From CAYFUG01 sp964346295 (GTDB lineage: Bacteria; Patescibacteriota; Minisyncoccia; Moranbacterales; DUUL01): a DNA stretch of 64,000 bases. A program made the translations under genes and the position numbers. Within the stretch, counting starts at the first letter, position 1; each line of letters opens with the position of its first letter. Of the stretch, positions 60,001-64,000 are shown piece by piece. The DNA lies in NCBI GenBank assembly GCA_964346295.1, contig CAYFUG010000001.1, forward strand, positions 30,620 to 94,619, given 5' to 3'. The notes beneath the pieces are model-generated. The model made no database searches and had not been told where the DNA came from. It saw nothing but the letters and a program-made list of their open reading frames with translations.

Positions 60001-60560
60001 GCGCTCTGATCTCCATGAAGAATTTTTTGCTCTTTTAGAGCTTCCTGGAGCATTTCCTTGACCCTATCAAGGACTGCTTTCTCATCGCTGGCTAAATTCG
60101 CCAATTCTTGCTGCTTCTTTGCTTGTTCTGCCTGCGCCTGTTTTTGACCTTCCTTTTTTTCCCTCCATTTCTTCCATCGAGATTTTTTCTCAGGATTCTT
60201 AGACCCCTGAGATAAATTCATTTTCATTCTTGGATCCCTCACTGGCTCCGCTTCCACATCGATAAACTGCTCATCCTGAAGATCGAAGACCTCCTCTTCT
60301 CCTCCTTGACCTTCCTGATCCGCTTTCTGTTCTCCTTCTCTTAATTTCCTGGCCTTTCCCCGCTCTTGTTGATCTTTTTCCCTTAATTCTTTCATTTCTC
60401 TTTGCTCTTGTCGCTCTCTAGCTCCAACGCCGTATTGCCTCTTATTCTTTTTCTTTCTTTTTTCGGCTCCAACCTTCTCTAAATTACTAGAACCCCCACC
60501 ACCAGTTCCCAATTCTGGATCTGCCGCCGCATTTATATTCCCTAATCTAAATTTTTCCAT
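57009..60560 (-). CDS. Large protein of unknown function near a VirD4-like ATPase
   Basis: 1183 residues. A ~290-residue charged coiled-coil N-terminus (KKKNKRQYG, many Glu/Gln/Lys) leads to small hydrophobic segments (~293-330, Gly/Ala-rich; and ~405-420). A long acidic, low-complexity region follows, with scattered folded patches. Near the C-terminus a repeated motif reads 'HERQMERARGLHENQMERAG'. No family recognised. It lies ~330 bp downstream of the VirD4-like ATPase and may belong to the same secretion/conjugation-type apparatus. The repeats between them make this uncertain. Confidence 0.7.
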   Translation of the reverse strand: MEKFRLGNINAAADPELGTGGGGSSNLEKVGAEKRKKKNKRQYGVGARERQEQREMKELREKDQQERGKARKLREGEQKADQEGQGGEEEVFDLQDEQFIDVEAEPVRDPRMKMNLSQGSKNPEKKSRWKKWREKKEGQKQAQAEQAKKQQELANLASDEKAVLDRVKEMLQEALKEQKILHGDQSAAHRSDYIEKVEEIKGRINDAREMLGIALKDYQGASIKEFQEKYGDENGDLSSDNKLKLTQFLIGDERFGKEQLKVRVGKLSELKQKVLGKWSKFNELPGWKRKLLMVTVPAALIGGASGVVAGSVATGAAMGAGSIAWRLARGAFGGQVARFASKRMMKDKAIFSKDKRTREEKMRDWQQELSKGAFLRDQSGNPNWELIEKVRRKNQKEMRRVKGFTVASAIAGGGLMNIDLVNVAESLSMDGVASSLESAENGLKSAMATAAEFYGLDDYMGGTHQAASMTGGAHGPEVIKAMPNQEAAPLDGSGDGRVVENATEVAAGEVDFTPEEQVYLGQLAGNKIDYIEGGYELNDKLEKLLSSGDGDEISANEISDLRDKLLKDYFERQGLDESQIKNLENEVFDTFYGKPVHVEFDDRGRIANIEIGEAPEAVARPAAMPEQWSAVPVGSTEQPIVESESFNLEPKASVYGTLIGAGKSPAEIANLLNNFASEYPGLSREQVMTAFAQMEKGEGFTLVEGGNGELKLQAPAVTERLEKLTGAGGDKEIELARRDGGATAASPDARFDTGETVTGFDEAGAAENINKWRDAGDGSRYRFVSKPGGTGFYEIDSGDGEFYATDADGVRDFLGLDEVGIAEEASVPEPGLGPEAASLNTLTENSSFDEKAVGGILENWNNGKGLSEDVFKAVLRGGPDEQGMTVGDLRRNDFLTGQNIWQNRMGASGAGFEFSPATDEFLRGGAFNGLSYGEASELHAIGSRITGFLADKNPDYLDQLLKGGENVDNIKVGALLERLNTGNADFATEDLRGSSSGEWTRAGTSSLPRELVANAPEAETPDAASAVEGPGWLDRVRSGASDLHERQMERARGLHENQMERAGRLGDWLQRTGGSVTETARDVFDGGHKDVELDQQVPEREVGSVPLPEEPFVATTEGGVAGSGESRATEEATLNLGDNIPADAEEVNMPAFEDTGEMPKWRQPRSGGGQSPSVEALKSIFGQ

Positions 60561-60610
60561 TTTTCTATTTTTAATTTTTTGAAAATTATTTTAAAACTCA
60601 CACAAAACCT

Positions 60611-60672
60611 TGTCATTCCGAGCGGAGCAAAGCGGAGTCGAGGAATCCCTGCCTGCCAGCAAGGCAAGGGGG
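60611..60672. repeat. Fragment of the 'TGTCATTCCG' dispersed repeat
   Basis: TGTCATTCCGAGCGGAGC begins the unit, then a CCTGCCTGCC-type stretch follows. Same type as 33180-33263. Confidence 0.65.
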
Positions 60673-60740
60673 CCACCAGGGGAATTAAACAAAAAACCAC
60701 AAGCGAGGCAGAGAAATAACTAGAATTTCCCTTCCAAGGT

Positions 60741-60882
60741 AAAACTTTCAAATTTGAGTGCGATTCTACCTGCCTGCCGGCAGGCAGGGGCGCGGGCGAG
60801 GCTTCGCTTGAGTCGTACTGAAAGGTACGGTGAAAGCGAAATGTAGCCCGCAACAACGAAGCGCGCCAAATTTGGAAGTTTT
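60741..60882 (+). repeat. Dispersed inverted-repeat element, copy G
   Basis: 142 bp with ends AAAACTTTCAAATTTG and CAAATTTGGAAGTTTT (15 of 16). Contains the 20-bp CCTGCC palindrome (60769-60788), 'GTCGTACTGAAAGGTACGG' and 'CAACAACGAAGCGCGCC'. It ends 6 bp from the VirD4-like ATPase stop. Confidence 0.88.
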
Positions 60883-60888
60883 AAGCCG

Positions 60889-63360
60889 CTAGGCAAAGTT
60901 TCGTTCTTTGATTTCTCTCTCCACCACCGTCCGATCTCGCCCGTACTTATAGCGCGAAAGCTCCTTATAAGCCTCCGCCAACTTGGGATTACCACTCTTA
61001 GGCGGATAAGTCTTCATATTGAACGGCGCCGAAGTTTCGTTATTCAAAAGCAACTTGGCAAAGCAATTGAAGTTATCCACATTAATCAAGTCATCTGCCT
61101 CAAAAGTGGGCGAAAACTGTTTTTGTAAAAACTCTGCGTCTTCGCTTCCTACTCTAAAAGAGCACATCGAACCCACATTTCCAAATACCGCCTTAGAAAT
61201 GCCTTCCGACAACTGGCCAATAAATTGATGGCCAATCGTCAAGGCCAGGCGATACTTTCTTGCTTCTGAAAGTATAACAGAAATTGAATCAGTCGTCACA
61301 TTTTGAAACTCATCAATATAAAGATAAAAATCATTCCGCTGATCTTCTGGTATTTCCGTCCGAGACAAGGCCGCCATTAGAAGCTTTCCCACTATCACCA
61401 TCCCTAAAAGGTTGCTGTTAATATCGCCAATTTTACCCTTAGAAAGACTCACCAAGAGAATCTTCTTTTCGTCCATAACCTCCCGAAAATTAATCGAGCT
61501 TTCTTGCTGAGAAATAATCGGCCGCATAATGTCATTAGAGATAAAAGTGGTTAACTTAGAGTTAATATAGGGCGCGATATTTTCTAAAGAAGCGTCCCCT
61601 CCGGCCTTTTCGGCTTCTTTTTCCCAAAAATCAATCACATTATAATCCTTGCAAAGGCTTATTTTTTTTCGCCGAAATTCCACATCTCGAAAAATCCGCG
61701 GTACCTCCATCAAAGTGGAGCCAATTTCCGGGCTGTCCATTACCAAAAGCATGGCGTTCCGCATATACTGCTCAAACATCGGTCCTCCGGTAGACTTGAG
61801 ATCGTAGAGCTTATCAAAAATAGCAATCATCTCGTTGATCACAAAAGTCTTCTGTTCCGGCCGGGCTGCATCATACTCCATCATATTAAAAGCCATCGGT
61901 CGCTCAATATCGGCTGGATCAAAGCAAATTACATCATCCGCCCGCTCCTTAGGAATACACTCTAAAACATGCTCCACTGCCTCCCCATGCGGGTCAATAA
62001 TGCAAAATCCATTGCCTGCCGCCGCGTCCTGCTTAGCTTGCTCTTCAATTAAGTTGGACTTTCCCACACCGGTCTGACCAATGATATAAAGGTGCCGACG
62101 CCGATCATTCACATCCATCCGAATATCCACTTTAGAACCTCGAAAGTCGCTGTACCCCAACAACACTCCCTCGGTAGGAATCTTACTGGGCGGTGGAGCC
62201 GATTTAGCTCTTAGCCAATCCACTTTAGGGGTACTGGTGCTGCTAATCGGCAAGTGATAGAGGCTGGCCAGTTCCTCCGCATCTAAAACAATTGCCTGAG
62301 ATTTGTTAAAACTCCTAAAAATAAAGTCTCCCGCTAGATTATGAGCATTGCGTTTCTTAGATCGAACCGGCTTGAGACTATTGAGATTAGAATCTCCAAA
62401 CTGCACAAAAGCATTCTCCAATTCTTCTAAAATCATCGTGGCCCGCTCGGGAGTAGCAGCCGAAGCCAAAAGTCGAACATTGGCTTCAAAATGGTACTTA
62501 TTAGCCTTAACTTCTAGCTGCTTGATCACATCTTGTTCTTCTGGAGTAAGAGAGAAGATATCCTTCTGTTGTCCGGTAGGATCGTTAGGATCCTTACCGG
62601 TACCAAAAGCGGCACTGGCTAGTTCTCCTCCCATTCCCGCCAAAGGGTTAGCCCCTCCACTTGCCTTGTCTAAGCGCTTCCCTTGTTGCATCTCCTGAGC
62701 AATCTTCCGAGCCTTTTTTCGAATCCCTTCTGCCTTGCAAGAACGCATCACCAATTGAATAGATGCCCCTTCTTGGGGGTCACTAAGTTTAGAAAGGGCA
62801 TTAGTAATATTTCCCAAAGGATCCGACTCCAAGCGCTGATAAGTTAAAAGAGGAAAAGCCGGATTTTTCTTGAGCTTAAGCCAACTGCCCGCCGTGCAAC
62901 TTTGCGGTTGAAAGATATTATAGTCTTCCACCTCTTCGATAAAAGCGCTGGGATAAAAGCTATGAATTTGCTTCTCCACCATCTCTCGAAACCGAGAAGG
63001 AATCGCCACATAGAAAGTTATCAAATCGCTATCCGAGGCTACTGAGAGCTCAAAGGTAAGCTGGGGTTGACCATAGAGTATTTTGTGAAAGAAGTTTTGA
63101 GGAGCTGGCAAATTAGAAATAGAAGCCAAAAAATGCTCCATCTTGGAAATCTCTTCTTTCTCTCCGGATTGCCGGGCCTCCTGGCTTTGTTGATCATTCT
63201 TGCGAGACTGGGAAACCTTAATCACATCCAGTACTAAATTCAACGACCGATTAACTCGCGCCCGAAAAACTAAAAACACCTCAAAAAACAACCAAGCCCC
63301 CGCCACTAAAAGGACTAGTCCGCCAAGTAAAATCACCAATAAAACACTTTCTCCCGTCAT
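60889..63360 (-). CDS. VirD4/TraD-like DNA-pumping ATPase
   Basis: 823 residues. An N-terminal membrane helix (~5-32) precedes a ~380-residue domain, then the motor: Walker A 'GQTGVGKS' (428-435), 'FCIIDPHGE', Walker B 'FYLYIDEFQN' (~667-676) and the sensor block 'LTIGHQFIGQLSEGI'. This matches type IV secretion coupling proteins and FtsK/HerA-like pumps that are common in Patescibacteria. Such enzymes move DNA or proteins through a membrane pore. The rest of a type IV system (VirB4, VirB6) is not in this window. Confidence 0.92.
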   Translation of the reverse strand: MTGESVLLVILLGGLVLLVAGAWLFFEVFLVFRARVNRSLNLVLDVIKVSQSRKNDQQSQEARQSGEKEEISKMEHFLASISNLPAPQNFFHKILYGQPQLTFELSVASDSDLITFYVAIPSRFREMVEKQIHSFYPSAFIEEVEDYNIFQPQSCTAGSWLKLKKNPAFPLLTYQRLESDPLGNITNALSKLSDPQEGASIQLVMRSCKAEGIRKKARKIAQEMQQGKRLDKASGGANPLAGMGGELASAAFGTGKDPNDPTGQQKDIFSLTPEEQDVIKQLEVKANKYHFEANVRLLASAATPERATMILEELENAFVQFGDSNLNSLKPVRSKKRNAHNLAGDFIFRSFNKSQAIVLDAEELASLYHLPISSTSTPKVDWLRAKSAPPPSKIPTEGVLLGYSDFRGSKVDIRMDVNDRRRHLYIIGQTGVGKSNLIEEQAKQDAAAGNGFCIIDPHGEAVEHVLECIPKERADDVICFDPADIERPMAFNMMEYDAARPEQKTFVINEMIAIFDKLYDLKSTGGPMFEQYMRNAMLLVMDSPEIGSTLMEVPRIFRDVEFRRKKISLCKDYNVIDFWEKEAEKAGGDASLENIAPYINSKLTTFISNDIMRPIISQQESSINFREVMDEKKILLVSLSKGKIGDINSNLLGMVIVGKLLMAALSRTEIPEDQRNDFYLYIDEFQNVTTDSISVILSEARKYRLALTIGHQFIGQLSEGISKAVFGNVGSMCSFRVGSEDAEFLQKQFSPTFEADDLINVDNFNCFAKLLLNNETSAPFNMKTYPPKSGNPKLAEAYKELSRYKYGRDRTVVEREIKERNFA

Positions 63361-63612
63361 TTAATTTTGTTTTTTATACTCTATTTGTTGCTAACTTAAT
63401 TTTGATTATAATAGAAAATTAAAATTTGAGCAAAAAACTCTTTTATCAAAAAATCGAGCTGGACTTTAAAACTGATCCAACCTTGAAGATCAGGCCAGTC
63501 AAAGCACAATGCTATCAGCGGCAACTAGGCAACTTTTGTCCTTAAGAGAAATCACAACCTCCGCCCAAAAGATCGGATCAGCCGGAATAGAATCACAACC
63601 AGAATTTAATTT
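63361..63612. other. Intergenic region without recognised gene
   Basis: A+T-rich sequence upstream of the ATPase gene. I see no ORF, RNA or well-spaced promoter boxes. Confidence 0.4.
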
Positions 63613-63756
63613 TCGAGAGAAGTTCTAAGTTAAGACTTTGGCTTGTAGAGAAGCGCTATGGCTTGTACCTAGCGATTTATGGTGAGTGACAACAACGAAA
63701 TTATTTTTCCACCCCGTAGGTGATCACCCAAAGTGTGAAAAATTTGGAAGCCTCCC
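63613..63756 (+). repeat. Degenerate copy of the dispersed element (copy H)
   Basis: 'GGTGAGTGACAACAACGAAA' and the right end 'GAAAAATTTGGAAG' match the family; the left end is not clear. The right end abuts the stop of the following gene (63757). Confidence 0.5.
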
Positions 63757-64000
63757 TTAGTAAACTACCATCCAGTTGAATTCCATCTCCTCCGTCGCCT
63801 CTTGGCTGATTTTTATTGCAAAAGACTCCCCTTCTATCACTTCAGAGATGCTCCAGCCAACCGGCTCTCCGCCCACAATAGTCACAATGATCTTAGAATC
63901 TTCCTTCAGTTTGGGGTCATTCAGCTCCACAGTCGCCTGGTCAGACCCTCCCCCAATCACTCCCTTCCCGGAGGTTTGTCCGGTAACAGTCAGAGAGTCG
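63757..64000 (-). CDS. C-terminus of a surface protein, truncated by window edge
   Basis: About 81 residues in an open frame running off the right edge. It ends 'EFNWMVVY'. The pattern 'SGKGVIGGG', 'DSKIIVTIVGG' and 'ESFAIKIS' resembles the C-terminal beta domain seen on many Patescibacteria surface and structural proteins. A GTG at 63958 is not a start in my view because the frame is open upstream. Its stop is directly followed by repeat copy H. Confidence 0.65.
   Translation of the reverse strand, partial: DSLTVTGQTSGKGVIGGGSDQATVELNDPKLKEDSKIIVTIVGGEPVGWSISEVIEGESFAIKISQEATEEMEFNWMVVY

Noticed and set aside
60542..60856. 104-codon minus-strand frame with 'IPRLRFAPLGMT'
   Set aside because: This is the known translation of the TGTCATTCC dispersed repeat, not a gene.
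1..64000. tRNA or rRNA genes
   Set aside because: I saw no T-loop signature (GGTTCGAATCC-like) or rRNA sequence in the gaps on either strand; a tRNA search tool would settle it.

Overview
The window looks like a chromosomal segment of a Candidate Phyla Radiation (Patescibacteria) bacterium. This is inferred from gene content: a DUF4012 protein, a DUF5663-type protein, Lamin-Tail-Domain surface proteins, a VirB2-like pilin segment fused to a secreted protein, a VirD4-like ATPase, a TasA/SipW-type surface locus and many very small membrane proteins. TGA is used as a stop (for example the flippase at 1166) and Trp is TGG, so this is code 11 and not the recoded Gracilibacteria/Absconditabacteria code. 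Ribosomal protein L9 is present, which is reported missing from some CPR groups (Microgenomates, WWE3), so a Parcubacteria-like lineage is more likely. The phylum is not proven. Many genes lack a clear Shine-Dalgarno sequence.

Layout: 0-1.5 kb, end of a polysaccharide flippase and a ferredoxin. 1.6-13.2 kb, mostly minus strand: tpiA, a pilin-TM/peptidase-like fusion, a ComEC-type metallo-beta-lactamase, a phosphoesterase, an ImmA/IrrE-type peptidase with a membrane partner, rplI, a type IV pilin, a decayed copper ATPase, a DUF4012 gene split by a frameshift and a PfkB kinase. 13.2-17.4 kb: two tandem paralogous membrane proteins. 17.5-20.9 kb: a single-subunit [FeFe]-hydrogenase and a sucrose-phosphorylase-like enzyme. 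21-25 kb: a TPR protein, ftsZ and ftsA. 25.6-31.7 kb: an LTD/PKD surface protein, an undecaprenol-kinase-like protein, thpR, gpmI and a Nudix enzyme. 31.9-40.6 kb: DUF5320, DUF134, a Nudix enzyme, pheS, tyrS, a secreted or anchored nuclease, purU and hypotheticals. 41.5-47.7 kb: a heat-shock region (dnaK, hsp20, a Nudix-Nudix-GrpE fusion, compact hrcA) headed by a consensus promoter and a CIRCE operator. 47.8-49.3 kb: a gene-poor stretch with four consensus-like promoters, two tiny proteins (one with a CxxCH motif) and two candidate small RNAs. 49.7-55.8 kb (plus strand): a TasA/SipW-like surface operon. 56-64 kb: khpA, a DUF5663-type gene, a 1183-aa unknown protein and a VirD4-like ATPase.

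The genes fit a small fermentative cell: glycolytic enzymes, ferredoxin and hydrogenase for electron disposal, stress chaperones, a divisome pair, and a large investment in surface and secreted proteins.

Four points stand out. First, the GrpE gene carries two intact Nudix domains. Second, a dispersed family of roughly 115-150 bp inverted-repeat elements has its right end within about 0-12 bp of a start or stop codon at nearly every copy. Third, a four-helix-bundle gene sits between 35-bp inverted repeats inside the heat-shock cluster. Fourth, the 47.8-49.3 kb island holds short transcripts under strong promoters.
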